From positions 113,340,514-113,404,513 of the forward strand of contig OX578277.1 of assembly GCA_951217055.1 (NCBI GenBank): a stretch of DNA of 64,000 nucleotides. The letters run 5' to 3'. A program made the translations under genes and the position numbers. Origin of the DNA: Gerris lacustris. Its lineage: Eukaryota; Arthropoda; Insecta; Hemiptera; Gerridae. Shown here piece by piece: positions 1 through 10,602 of this stretch (position 1 is the first letter of the stretch; every line of letters begins with the position of its first letter). The notes beneath the pieces were generated by a model. That model did no database searches. It was not told where the DNA came from and was given only the letters and a program-made list of their open reading frames with translations.

Positions 1-265
1 TCCTAATATTCAAATTTTAAATTTGAAGCTTATGTTTACGCGAGCGTTGCGCGTGAATGATTGGGTGGATAACGTTGTCCAACAAACTTAGCCTGGGTAT
101 TGGTAAAATGAACATGTGTACCAAATTTCAACTAACTCGGTCATCTTTTACTCAAGTTATCGTCATCGGTAGATTTCGTGACGCTTGGTTGCGTGACGGT
201 GATTTTGGTCGTTTTTTCGGATTCACTCCCGGGTTCCAGAACGTGCCATAAGCAACTTCGTTCCA
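1..265 (-). repeat. R2-family dispersed repeat, cut by window edge
   Basis: Reverse-orientation copy of a repeat also seen at 20020-20345, 25741-26499, 29640-30735 and 56830-57130. Shared landmarks are the CpG-rich TTTACGCGAGCG motif, ACTCAAGTTATCGTC, and the CGTGCCATAAG...TTCGTTCCA end that matches the start of the 29640 copy. The small ORFs here are not conserved between copies, so I do not call a gene. Confidence 0.75.
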
Positions 266-340
266 ATAAGTGCATACCTAAGATGCTAAAGGATAATATT
301 ATAGGCACACCTTGCTCCTCCAAAGTTCAAATTTTTATAG

Positions 341-1266
341 GGTAGGGCGGGGTAAGACGCCATACTTAAGACATTTTTGTAAATTTCTGCCACATTTATA
401 GGAATATCAAATTATATTATACGTAATAATAAAAGTATAACCTTCTTTTTCTTACTATTATTTACTTATTGTTGTAGTCACTGAAAAAATATGTTTATTT
501 TGCATACATATATAACTCCCGAAAGTGGCATCTTTCCAGCATAGGGTGGGTAAGATGCCACTCGTTATTGGGGTAAATTGCCACAAAACTTTATTAATTC
601 AACAAGAGCTGGCATGCTTTCTATGATGCCATTTTTACTGTTACTTATTACATAAAGCATGTCTTAGACAAAGCAGCCTTTATTTTGTAGAGTTATGTAA
701 ATAAATCGTCAATCCTCATAAATAAAAATGAACTAATACAATTTGAGTAAAAAAGTTACCTAATAGTACATTAAATGTTTTAATGAGTATGACTATTTCT
801 AAAATCTAAATAATAAAATAAAAAAAATAAAAATGGTTAAAATAGACTGCCAATTGGTTGTGGCATCTTACCTCACTAACGAAGTGGCATCTTACCCCAA
901 GGTAGAGGGGTAAGATGTCACCAACGAATCTGACCACATAGCAAGAGATTAAAGAATATTGGTACGGTTTAAATACTAAAATCTTATTGATGACTAAGAC
1001 TATAGTACATATCCATAAAAATATTACCTAGAAAATATTTTAATTCATCAGTCATTATTAAGCATGAGTTATATCAAAAAGGTAAATAATGTACTTAGTC
1101 AAATTTTAGAAAAACGGATTGAAGATGGAGACGTAGAAGCGTTGCTCTAGAGAGTTCCTCCATAATTAAAGGTTAATCAACTATAATTAATGCGTCCTAG
1201 CGGTCTATCTGTGAATTATTAGCAAGTGGCGTCTTACCCACTCTTACCATCTTACCCCGCCCTACC
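341..1266. mobile_element. Non-autonomous TIR DNA transposon (GGGGTAAGA type)
   Basis: A perfect 17-bp terminal inverted repeat, GGTAGGGCGGGGTAAGA, lies at 341-357 with its reverse complement at 1250-1266. TA dinucleotides three bases outside each end suggest a TA target duplication. The interior repeats the GGGTAAGATGCCA theme on both strands near 541-600 and 865-935 and has no transposase-like ORF. The GGGGTAAG(A/T)TGGCA motif recurs at 22243-22520, so related elements exist in this window. Superfamily not assigned. Confidence 0.7.
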
Positions 1267-1857
1267 ATACATATTTTAGTTTAAAAAAAAAAGTATAAAA
1301 GACAATGTTGGATATATGAATTTTGATGGACGAAGAAACCCTTTTAGCAGCTTGCAGTAATTGAGGGGATTTTTATTCAATGTCAAACTTTTTCTCACTT
1401 ATTCTGATGCTCCTTACTAACATTTTTATTTTATATATTTTGGACGCAGTTGGAGTAAAACTCCTTGTCTTAATAATTTCAATGTTTTGGAACGATGTTC
1501 CGTATTTGTTTTTCCCGATTTTATTTGATATTCATGCACAGTAGTGTTATTCCTTGTATATTTCATAATGAAATGATGTTTCCATAATGGCTGCTTTTAG
1601 TATTCCAAACAATACTCTGATATCTCGAGATTTTGTTGAAAGGTTGTCATGCTGAATAATAATATATCAGCAAAATTGATAAATTTTGATCCAAAAGCAA
1701 CAATACTTACCATATCCTTTCATCCAAGGCACATACAGCTCACAGTGCAAAGCTCTAGTTTCCCTAACTATAATGATAATTATTTCACACTTGAATAAAA
1801 CAGCTTGTTTAATCTAAAATAATATATAATTGTTTAACCACAATATAAATACAAATA
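1267..1857. other. Unassigned AT-rich DNA
   Basis: No ORF above background, no paired terminal repeats, and no similarity to the other repeats in the window that I can see. Confidence 0.4.
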
Positions 1858-1940
1858 GGCAATTGGTACGGCACATAGCGTCCTCACGTCCGATTACATA
1901 ATTTTATTGATTTTATGCTTGACAAGCCATTATTGTCTAA
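1858..1940 (-). repeat. R1 repeat, 3' terminal part, separated by insertion
   Basis: Matches the 3' end of R1 as seen intact at 60708-61311 (GGCACATAG, then CAAGCCATTATTGTCTAA). The rest of the same copy resumes at 3428 with TAATTTGTTTAATT, so the fold-back element at 1941-3427 inserted into it. Confidence 0.7.
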
Positions 1941-2084
1941 AGCCTGGTTTACATGATCCAAGCACACTTGGACTAAGTCACTTTGATCAAATTCACTTGG
2001 TCAAAGTGTTTGTGGAACTCTTAAGTAAGGGTTACTGAGCTGAGCGAACCGAAGCTCTTATACTACACTTTGAATTTTTTCTGA

Positions 2085-2445
2085 CGCATACTCCTCCTGA
2101 ACGGCTGAACCGATCTGCACAAAATTTTGCACGGTCACAGTGACCAACCACAGGAAGCTATAAATTTAAAATGGTCCAAATTGGTACACAGGGGCACGGG
2201 GTACAAAAATTTCCTCCTGAACGGCTGAACCGATCTGCACAAAATATTGCACGGTCAGAGTGACCAACCACAGGCAAGTATAAATCTAAAATGGTCCAAA
2301 TTGGTACATAGTGGTACGGGGTACGGGGTACAAAAGTGAAAATAGTATATGCCCTTCATGATGCTTGTCCTTTGAAAGCTCTTTACGAGTACGTTTATTG
2401 TTGTTATGTTCACTTTTATCATATTTTCATTTAAGAGGGGGTAAT
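2085..2445 (+). repeat. R3 repeat with duplicated ~125-bp head
   Basis: The segment starting CTCCTGAACGGCTGAACCGA occurs twice in tandem (about 2090 and 2212), each ending in GGGGTACAAAA. The downstream part (GAAAGCTCTTTA..., ATCATATTTTCAT, AAGAGGGG) recurs at 59512-59640 and, weaker, at 17600-17700. Confidence 0.65.
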
Positions 2446-3157
2446 ATAGAAAAAACAAGAAAAAAGTGTTTTTTAATTAAAAATAGAGATTTTACTATTT
2501 TTGATCCGATTTCAGCTGTTTATAAATACAAATGTTTATTGGTTAAGATTAAAATTTACGCTCAGCTCAATATTGCTAGCAGACAACTGTATTGCACTCC
2601 TAGTATGATCAAAGTATACTTGGTCCAAGTAGTAGAACTGTGATACACTGTAAAGTAGAGGTTAAGATAGGTTGTGTGAAATTTTTTTCCCTCTGGAACA
2701 TTGCAGTTAAATTGTACTTAAGTGTTTTTATCAAAGTCTACTTTACCCGGCTTAAACCGGGGTTTACACGATCCAAGTATACTTGGACCAAATCAGTTTT
2801 GACTCTACTTTGACGCTACTTGGATCGTGTAAACAGTGTAACAAAGTCAACTTGGACCTCCAAGTTGAATTGGATGGGTTCCATCAAAGTAGACTTAGGT
2901 AAAAACAAAAATGGCGCCCACCTGACAAATTATGAGAACGAGCAGTTAAACAGTGACAGGTGCGAGGTTATGTTAACCAGAAGGTGATATATCACCACTA
3001 TTTTAACACTTAATAAGTACAATTTAACTGGAAAGTTCTAGAGGGAAAAACATTTCACACAATCTATCTTAACCTCTACTTTATAGAGTATTAAAGTTCC
3101 ACTACTTGGACCAAGTATACTTTGATCGTGTAAACCTTACTTCAAAGTTCCACAAAC

Positions 3158-3395
3158 ACTTGGACCAGATGGATTTGATCAAAGTGACTTGGACCAAATG
3201 GCTTTGATCAAAGTGACTTGGACCAAATGGATTTGATCAAAGTGACTTGGACCAAATGGATTTGATCAAAGTGACTTGGACCAAATGGATTTGATCAAAG
3301 TGACTTGGACCAAATGGATTTGATCAAAGTGACTTGGACCAAATGGATTTGATCAAAGTGACTTGGACCAAATGGATTTGATCAAAGTGACTTGA
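3158..3395 (+). repeat. 29-bp minisatellite in fold-back element
   Basis: About eight near-identical 29-bp units. Each contains TTTGATCAAA (a perfect 10-bp palindrome) followed by GTGACTTGGACCAAATGG. The same words occur singly near the left end of the element (1975-2010), so the array grew from the element's own terminal sequence. Confidence 0.8.
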
Positions 3396-3427
3396 ACTAA
3401 GTATTCTTGGATCGTGTACACCAGGCT

Positions 3428-3962
3428 TTATAATTTGTTTAATTGTTTCCCCCGCTTATTTAATCTGTCAAAATTATTTTGATTTTTTACTTGAATTAAA
3501 TTATCAATTTAGGAAAAGTTTAAGAGCGCAGAAGTTTCAAATTAATCTGGGGCTATCTGTGAGTGGGTTTCTTTTGATAAACTATAAAAGTTTCATACAA
3601 ATCAGGTGAGTACTTTTGGAGCTATAGTTGTAAATAAATGTATATTTGTGAGCATGTGGAAGAGAAACAAATGAGTTCAGAAGGTTGAAATATTATATGG
3701 GACCAACAATGAGCTAATTATGACCTACCATACAAATTTCATTAAAATCGAACTTGTAGTTTTGATTTGAAGATGTGTTGGTTCGAAAAAATAAAGTGAC
3801 AGACCGACCGACTGACTATCAGACAAACAGACAGACAGGGAACCAAAAATGTTCCCTGAGGTCTGAAACGGATTTCTGTTTTGGAATTTATGAAATCGAG
3901 AAATAAAATATTTTCGGTCTTCAGAACGATCACATGCCTTCCGTTACCTTCGGTAAGCTCGG
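3428..3962 (-). repeat. R1 repeat, main body
   Basis: Continuation of the R1 copy begun at 1858. It carries the diagnostic (GACAGACC)n-like segment near 3798-3836 and the terminal CTTCCGTTACCTTCGGTAAG hairpin at 3938-3957. Small ORFs here are in-repeat reading frames. Confidence 0.75.
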
Positions 3963-4385
3963 ATGCAAATATATATTATATATAAATAAAAAATATATTA
4001 AAGGGGGGAAAGTTAGAGGGGAAAAAGTTTGAGTTAAGATTCCTGATTTCTATGTTTATCCCGAGTTTTCTTTTGACAATAGGCCTGGTCCGTCAAAATT
4101 ACTTGGTGCAGATAATAAAGTTGTAATAACTTGTTTTAAACAGAATTCTGTCCAAGTTTTACACACGTGTAACATTCAACCTCTGGTTGTCCCACAAAGC
4201 ATTTTTATACTTGTCTCTGCACGAGTCCCTAAGAAAAGTTAATTGAAGAAGTTCTGACCATCCATTTTTCCATGGATCTAAATACTGTAAGAGATGTTCA
4301 AACTAAACAACTTCTCTACAGAAAATCCTCTCTCAATATTCTTCTTTTTATTTTCTCATATACTTATTATAATTAAGAGAAAAAG

Positions 4386-4440
4386 GATCGGGTTCGATTC
4401 CGTGCAGGGAAGAAGTTATTTTTATGGTAAATTTTGATAA
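4386..4440 (+). repeat. tRNA B-box-containing repeat fragment
   Basis: GGGTTCGATTCC matches the RNA polymerase III B-box, and the following GAAGAAGTTATTTTT is shared with 16107-16170. No convincing A-box was seen upstream, so this is a SINE-tail-like fragment, not a tRNA gene. Confidence 0.4.
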
Positions 4441-4526
4441 CCTAGTCAATGATAATTAAATGAAACCGAATTTATTTAGAGCTTGTCTCAGGTGGTTTGA
4501 GTTTGTTAATACAATGCATCTGTTAA

Positions 4527-4780
4527 GGCCCCTCCACACTCTCGCGGAGTATCCTCGCCGATTATACTCGGCGAGAATACCCGAGGTGAAGTACTCGCAT
4601 CCACACTCTCGCCCTGCGTGGCGAGCACCTCATTGCCATGACTCAATGTTCCTCGAGTCCCCTTTGACTCGGGCTTAAAAACCGCCTCTGAAGCGAAGTC
4701 GGGCGAGGAAAGGACCCTCGAGGAACCACGAGCAACCTCTCCACATTCTCGTTCCTCACCCGACTTCGGGCAACTTAGGT
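4527..4780. repeat. GC-rich stem-forming repeat
   Basis: A locally GC-rich block. It contains a strong hairpin around CCTCGCCGATTATACTCGGCGAG (4552-4574), repeated CCACACTCTCGC words and inverted CCTCGAG/CTCGAGG words. CTCTCCACATTCTCG near its right end resembles CCTCCACACTCTCGC near its left end. This is compatible with a decayed MITE, but the ends are not defined. Confidence 0.45.
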
Positions 4781-4795
4781 GATCTTCGTGTTCAA

Positions 4796-5006
4796 CGCTG
4801 GATTGTTCCGATTGCTAGTTCTGTTGAAATTTTAATTTTTACTGATGCATCAGAGACTGTCTATTTTGTTGTGTCCCACTTAAGATCCTTATCTAAAAGG
4901 TGTGTCCAGGTACATCTTTTTTCGCCAAAACCAAACTTGCACCAGTCAAAAAGGTTGACTATTCCCCATCTGGAACTCTGTGGTGCTTTGCTTGCTGGCC
5001 GAGTAT
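4796..5006 (+). pseudogene. BEL/Pao pol RNase H-region remnant
   Basis: Conceptual translation gives RWIVP, then EILIFTDASE, then LRSL, then QVHLF. In a second frame it gives AKTKLAPVK, and back in the first frame RLTIPHLELCGALLAGR. This order (WIVP, aDASE, HLR, vHLLcAKtrvAP, kRlTIPRLELcGALL) is the start of the RNase H domain of BEL/Pao polyproteins, where the D of the DASE motif is catalytic. Two frameshifts and the TGA TAG just after it show it is dead. It is not contiguous with the BEL element at 33309, which lacks exactly this domain; whether they belong to the same family cannot be told. Confidence 0.75.
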
Positions 5007-5269
5007 GATAGAATCTGATCTCTTCAGGTTTTCCTTTATTAAGATACCTCATAACAAAAGTCTTTTGATTAGCGGCTTCTTTTTGCGTTATTATTCAACA
5101 CTCTGATACGCAGGTTAGAGCTGAAATGTGCGTATTCTTGTATAATGTCTTTATAGTCTTCGAAAAAATACCTCGAGCCCAGAAAAGAGGTTACCCTTTC
5201 AAATGGTAGCCATGCCCGATTCTGTTATTTTTATCGATATGACAACCTACACTCGCTTATCTGAACCAC

Positions 5270-5515
5270 CGAGGTCCCCTAAATCGCTCGCTAGTGATGA
5301 TAGAGAATAAGTATTTGAAGTATTGAACCTGTTCTAATGCTTTGAAGTTGAGCTGCAGATTTAGACTGTACCTCCCTAGAGATGACCATTACCTTTGTTT
5401 TGTCACGAGTGATCTTAACTCCTCTCTTTTTCAGCTCTTTGTTCCCACATTTTAAGTTTTTCTGAATTCTTGGGGGAATCTGCTATTAGAACAAGGTGAT
5501 CCGCATAAGCCATCA
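5270..5515 (-). pseudogene. Non-LTR retrotransposon reverse transcriptase remnant
   Basis: The minus strand reads AYADHLVLIADSPKNSEKL, the palm-domain YADD box with the second aspartate changed to histidine. After a frameshift come ELKKRGVKITRDKTKVMVIS and then LQLNFKALEQVQYFKYL in another frame. The order YADD, then kTKvMv, then vqyFKYLGs is typical of RTE/Jockey-like LINE reverse transcriptases. At least two frameshifts, a lost catalytic Asp and no flanking domains show a fossil fragment. Confidence 0.75.
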
Positions 5516-5774
5516 CTGCTGCTAGCTGCCATTCTTTCTCATTCTGTACTCAAAACTGCTGAAGACATATTGAGGTCTGTCCTGTGATTGTACTAGTAAG
5601 TTGTCCCCAGAGGGTTAAAAATATTGTATACGTTTTAGTCTTGCTTCTAACATTAAACAAATACGATAAAGATACCGGAGATTAAGTAAAAAGTGGAACG
5701 CGAATTATATATTGTATTAAGTATAAACAATGGAATATAAAGTAAACAATGACACTCGTGGAGTGAAAACGTGT

Positions 5775-6361
5775 CTACAGTTCTAGATGCGACCTGTAGT
5801 CTGTCTCTAGAGGATTCCCCTTTTTCGGAGCTTCATTGGTGTCGTTTTGGAATGCGCACATGTCTACCAGAAAGCGAGTCTCTTGGGGGACGCTAGATGG
5901 TGTTTTCTCCGCTGTTGACGCTCTGGGTGTTGTTTGCGTTTTTAGTGGTTCTGGTGTTGGGGTGTGATGTTCTTCGGTGAGAAAATAACCCGGTTTCCTC
6001 AAACCTTGCTCTGGTCCTTGCTGGTTTATCCTTGCTGGTTTCGTCGCCATTCCCTTGATGTTTAGTATGAGGGTCTTCTGGTCTCTGTCTGAAACTAGAA
6101 AAGGTCCCTCAAAGGGTGGCGAAAGGGGAGGTTTCCCTTAGTCCTCCCTTAGGAAGACGTCGGGGACCTTGTCCAGATTTTTGGAGACGAATGGTTGACG
6201 TTGTTTGCAATGAACGAGTTGGGGTTGGCCTGCAGTTTCCCAGATGTTATTTTAGGAGTCGGAGCAGTTTGGCTGTAGGTGGTGGATGAGCGGTTCAGGT
6301 GCAAAGAACTCCCCAAGAAGTGGGAGGGTCTGACAAAAAACCCAGCTCGAAGGAAGTAGTG
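5775..6361 (-). pseudogene. Ty3/Gypsy integrase C-terminal part and pol tail
   Basis: Minus-strand frames give LGEFFAPEP, FVSKNLDKVPDVFLRED, SPPFEGPFLVSDRDQKTLIL and NIKGMATK, then GYFLTEE followed by a Pro/Thr-rich tail. This is the standard Gypsy integrase C-terminal order (LPGEFF, hVFlR, PPYeGPf, vdRLKPay). The last 91 codons (5775-6050) are still open, the rest is frameshifted. It continues upstream at 7119, beyond the MITE at 6362-7118. Confidence 0.75.
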
Positions 6362-7118
6362 CCTACTGTCTATAAAAAAATTGTAGACCCTCGAGTTTAA
6401 ACCCTTGTAACTTCTAAACGGAAAATCGTATGTTGATCAAACAAGTTTCTTCATTATACTACCACACCATACAGAATGCTGTCCTTTAAGTCACATGTAT
6501 GGTGTGGTAGTAAAGCTAGGACAGGATTATAGGGGAAGAATCTCTGACCAGGTATAACAACCTCGCCATTTCTTCCCTCATAATTATCCCTATTATGCCT
6601 TTCAAATACGAATTAATGATCAACATTTAAAAAAGTCTACAACTTTTTGTAGCACCGCGGGAGCAAAAGTAAATTCGTATATTTGAAAGGTAATTTTTTC
6701 TTGATTTTTCTGTGAAGGTTTTGTGTTTCTATCTATAGCGGTTCAAAAGATATCAGGTCCCATTAAATTTGTTAATTAACAGAAAACTAATTAACTTTTC
6801 GATGTGAAACTTCGTAGGCCTCGACATTTATATTAGTTCTAAAAGTCCTGTGAATTTGGTTTGATTTGGTTGAGAACTTTTAAAGCAATGAGTTTTTAAA
6901 GTTGGGCATTGCCAAAATGTGCCTAAAAAACGGCTGTATTTTCACCTATCCCGCAATAAAGTAATTAAAAATTAACGTAAAAAAATAATTATTCATATGC
7001 TATAAAATTTTATTAAATTGTCTAAATAAAGAAACTTGTTTCATCTACATACGATTTTACGTTTAGAAGTTACAAGGGTTTAAACTCGAGGGTCTAGAAT
7101 TATTTTATAGACAGTAGG
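6362..7118. mobile_element. 757-bp MITE with ~90-bp TIRs
   Basis: The ends CCTACTGTCTATAAAA and TTTTATAGACAGTAGG open inverted repeats of about 90 bp (6362-6453 and 7027-7118) with few mismatches. A second inverted pair, ACTACCACACCATACA near 6459-6474 and TATGGTGTGGTAGT near 6499-6512, makes an internal hairpin. There is no transposase ORF. It interrupts the Gypsy integrase remnant, so it is younger. I see no clear target-site duplication. Confidence 0.8.
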
Positions 7119-7580
7119 TTCTCCCACACGACTGTGTGAAGTCCTAGAAAAGTAGCGGTCAACATGAGCGTCCACGACTGATTTGCTGCGTTTATTCTTG
7201 CTGTTAGTGAAGCCTTGTGAGCCCCATGAAACCTCTCAACGAGACCGTCAATCTGTGGATGGTAGAAAGTTGTTCAGTTCTTGGAAATACCACACAGTCG
7301 TCCATTCCATGAGTCTGGAATAGCTCCTTCTCGAATTGTCGCCGCGTACTTGGTTACGAGAGATCCATTCTCAGCAGAACGCTAGTATAGTGGAATGACC
7401 TCCATCCATCAGCAAATATCGGTAACAGTATGATGATAGTAGAGGTCCCACTATGTCAAGTTGATGTCTAGGAAGCGTGCTTTCAGGAGTGGAAGTGGCC
7501 GTACCAGAGTGACAGTGTGCCTGGTCAGTTGGCTTCGTTGGCACGATTGTAGACTCGCGCTACTTGTGAAAGTTACTCCT
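7119..7580 (-). pseudogene. Ty3/Gypsy integrase catalytic core remnant
   Basis: The minus strand gives CQRSKLTRHTVTPVRP (end of the zinc-binding region), then FLDINLDIVGPL and YRYLLMDGGHST, and in shifted frames WISRNQVR, WTTVWYFQELNNFLPSTD and VERFHG-like residues. These align in order with the Gypsy integrase core (CQRSKv-RH, HvDiVGPLP, YLLtciDRFtrW, AYHPQaNGlVERFHR). Two acidic catalytic positions are recognisable or altered, and the frame is broken several times. Confidence 0.7.
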
Positions 7581-8340
7581 GAGTGAAGCCAAAACATATT
7601 TCTACAATATTATAAAGTGTGTCTTTCTGGCGCTACCCAAGAGCCAATTTTGTAATAATTCTATTTACAAAATATTATTATGTGTTCCAGGTCTTCTTAG
7701 ATATTACATTTAGGGCATAAGTTTGACTCAGCTTGGTTTAATTTTTTGAAAGTAGAAATTGTAAAACCATAGTCAGATCTAAATCTATGAAATATCTGTT
7801 GATTTTGTGTATCGCCGCGCCGGTTGAATTAGTAAAACTCTCTTGTTATTAACTAGTTAGAGAAGAATTATAATATTATATGAAATACAAATTTCAAAGT
7901 GAATATTCCTTTTGTCCTATTTTTCTTTACAACGCCCCCCCCCCCGTTTTTACTCGGGTTAAAAACATAATTAAACATTTGAATAATTTAAAAGCATAAA
8001 GCCCCCTGTTTTATTTCTGCTATTTTCTAATTGCTCATTATTTACCCTGGAAGGGGGAAGGAGAGGAGGGGCGGTGGACGCTTACTTTAAAAAAACAGTC
8101 CAAAAAAATGTTTTAATGGAATAAACGTTTCACCGAGGAAAAAATATTTTCACCAAGGATGAAGTTATATTTGGTGAAAAGCTACATTGTTCCTCTGGGA
8201 GGAATCATCCTAATTCCACGCTGCTTCCTCTTATTTATAGACCGCAAAAAAATAACTTGTTTTTTAACAACGAAGAAATAATTAGACTTATTTATTTACC
8301 TAGTTGGATTTATGAGCCCAGAGAAAGGTTAATTTAACTA
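7581..8340. other. Unassigned AT-rich DNA
   Basis: No coding or repeat structure recognised apart from a short C-run at 7936-7945. Confidence 0.35.
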
Positions 8341-8354
8341 TTAAATGGGTTACT

Positions 8355-8960
8355 CTGGTTTTGCTCCCGAGCTTACCGAAGGTATCAGATGCTCTGTGAT
8401 CGTTCTGAAGAGCGACATTATTTTGTCTCCGATTTCAAAAATTCCAAGACAGGAATCCATTTCAGTAAACATTTTTTGGTTCCGGGTCTGTCTGTCGGTC
8501 TATATGTCACTCAATTTTTCAACCAACATATTTCAAAACTACTTGCCCGATTTTAATGAAATTTTGATGGTAGGTCATAATTAGCCCATTGTTGGTCCCC
8601 ATATAAGTTTCAACCTTCAGTGTCCATCTTTTTCTCTTCTACATGCGCATAAACGTACATTTATTTTCAAAAGTAGGAAGATAAAAAAAAAGTTGGATAA
8701 AACTACTCTTTTATGAAATTTAAGTGGTTTTCAAAAGTACTCAGTAAATAGCCCCAGAGTAATTTCAATCGCTTGTGCTCTTTATATATTGCTATATTGA
8801 TACTTTAATCCAAGTAAATAATCAAAACAATTTTGACAGTTTTAAAAAAAATCGGGGGGGAAAATTTAATAAATTTGACAAAAATGGGCTGTAAAATCAT
8901 AAAATCATTAAAGTGTCCGAAATAGGACGCCAGGAAGATATGTCATACACAAATTGAAAA
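8355..8960 (+). repeat. R1 repeat, near full length
   Basis: Begins TTTTGCTCCCGAGCTTACCG, carries the CTGTCTGTCGGTCT stretch and CCCATTGTTGGTCCC, and ends near AGGACGCCAGGAAGATATGTC, the R1 3' region. The ORF at 8345-8584 is just R1 read in one frame and is disrupted in other copies. Confidence 0.75.
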
Positions 8961-8984
8961 ATTATTTATTATATATTTTTTTTT

Positions 8985-9300
8985 AAATTTTCATGTCTTG
9001 GCTGTGCTAGATAACTCGAAAAGCGTTACTAATAATCAAAATTATAATAAAAACGTTACCCGGTGATGAGTTAGAAAGATATAGGAGGTGTGCACAGTTA
9101 GTCTCCAGCTGTAGGGCCTCCCTCTACCGCGCTTCGTAGGGCCGATGAAAGTTGAAAAGAGATATACGTGTAATAGGGAGTTAGGAGAATATATGAGGTG
9201 TGCAATCAACTCTGCCCTCTCTCGGCATACCCCTACCGCGCTTCTCAGTCGAATCTCACTCGGGAATCATCGGGTCCGCCCTGCAGTCTACTTCTACCAC
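8985..9300 (+). repeat. R6 repeat
   Basis: Shares long stretches with 21605-21845, including CTGTGCTA, AACTCGAAAAGCGTTAC, GTTACCCGGTG, GGAGGTGTGCACAGT and CTCCAGCTG. Both are in the same orientation. An ORF at 9145-9462 is not maintained in the other copy. Confidence 0.7.
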
Positions 9301-9376
9301 TGCATTTGCTCCTCTACATCTTTAAACGCGCACTCTATTAAACCCCTTTACCTTTATTCTACCTTTTATTTTACTA

Positions 9377-9597
9377 CGTTTTTATTAGCTTGCTTTCTTG
9401 TTTGTTTGTTTGTCCGGTACAAATCTGGCAATCGATTTCTAACTAACTTCCCGAATAGCTAGACATTTGAAACTTTTAGCATAGCTCAGAACACGATGAC
9501 AATGCATTATTTTAATACTTTTAGCCATCTTTCAGCAGAATTTAATTGGTTTTCAGCAAATTTTGCTGAACGGAAAGTTAGTTCGGTGCTTGACTAC
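9377..9597 (+). repeat. R7 repeat, small hairpin-ended element
   Basis: Nearly identical to 32385-32606 over about 215 bp. The core is bounded by AACTAACTTCCCGAA (9440) and CGGAAAGTTAGTT (9581), which are inverted repeats, so it may be a tiny MITE with duplicated flank. Confidence 0.75.
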
Positions 9598-10602
9598 GGA
9601 GTGTGTTGTTTTTAATTTGATGAGTTTATAAACTACTATCAAGAAACATTTAAATTATTTTACTATGTGAGAATATCTAGATTCTATCCCTCCCCATTAT
9701 TTCTATACCAACTCCACTTTGATAAGATCATTTGCAATATAATCCAAAATTAGCAATTGATTCCGACTACTGAAGAAAAAATCTTAAAAGATAGCTTTCT
9801 GAGAAAAGCAGCGATATTTTCCTTCTGCATCCTCCGTTTCTTTTCACATCTTTGGGTTGAAATTGGAAATATCTTTATATTAATATATGCATATTTCATA
9901 TGCTTACATCCTAAATAGGAGCCATTTCTAAAGTATTAACTTGCTAATTTTATAGAAGTTCAGTCTGGCCTCAATTCCCCCTCTTTTAATAATATGTTCC
10001 CCTTGGGGATACAATTTTAGAAAATCCCTAATGGCAGTTATCAATATAATTTATAAATTATTATACTACGTGTACACTCGTAGATTTTATTTTATCATTT
10101 TAAAGAAATGGTGATAGTCATTTTAGTAAAGGCTTTGCCATCGTAAGGTGTGATTACCATATATAAACTATTTAAATATTTCTTTAAAAAAAATATATAA
10201 ATAATTTTTAACTGTTTTTCCTACAGAAATGTTCCCAGAACATAAAATATTGTCTGTAGCTTCTTCTGAATATTTGGTTTTATACATTTTTTTATAAAAA
10301 ATATTTTTTTTAAATACGAATTTTTAAATCTATTTAGAAGCACTGTTCTCCGTCCATCATTGGGCTACCAAATAATTGTTTAGCCTATATCACCTGCAGG
10401 ATTGAGCTTAACATAGTACCCAAAAACCAACAAAATCTGTTCAGCCGTTTGGACGTGATTGACGCACAGAAAACCAGACAAACAGACATAACCTTTTCTA
10501 AACTTAAATTTGTTATCAGGACCACTCATTTAGTGAAAATATATCATTTGAGCCCAATCGGATAAATTTACAAACACCACTCTAATCTTAATCTTAAATA
10601 TA
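9598..10602. other. Unassigned AT-rich DNA
   Basis: No supported coding or RNA gene. The segment GTTCAGCCGTTTGGACGTG (10439-10457) followed by ACAGAAAACCAGACAAACAGACA resembles the TE-tail wording seen elsewhere. Confidence 0.35.

Larger units (their letters stand above)
1941..3427. mobile_element. Fold-back transposon inserted in R1
   Basis: The ends AAGCCTGGTTTACATGATCC and GGATCGTGTACACCAGGCTT are inverted repeats. Comparison with the uninterrupted R1 at 60708 shows the element sits in GTC-TAA-TTTG, with TAA on both sides, so a TA or TAA target duplication is likely. Inside are a second inverted pair (about 2605-2740 and 2995-3140), a small TIR pair (GTTTACACGATCCAAG at 2763, reversed near 2819-2834), a dimer of an R3 repeat, and a 29-bp array at the right end. 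No transposase ORF is visible. PIF/Harbinger is possible from the 3-bp target but unproven. Confidence 0.65.

Noticed and set aside
5775..6050. Independent 91-residue gene
   Set aside because: It is the still-open tail of the Gypsy pol remnant, in frame with GMATK and GYFLTEE.
8345..8584. ORFs with a shared 'SELTEG...' start at 8345, 16298 and 56578
   Set aside because: The conserved peptide comes from the R1 5' hairpin DNA; frames end at different points and shift between copies.
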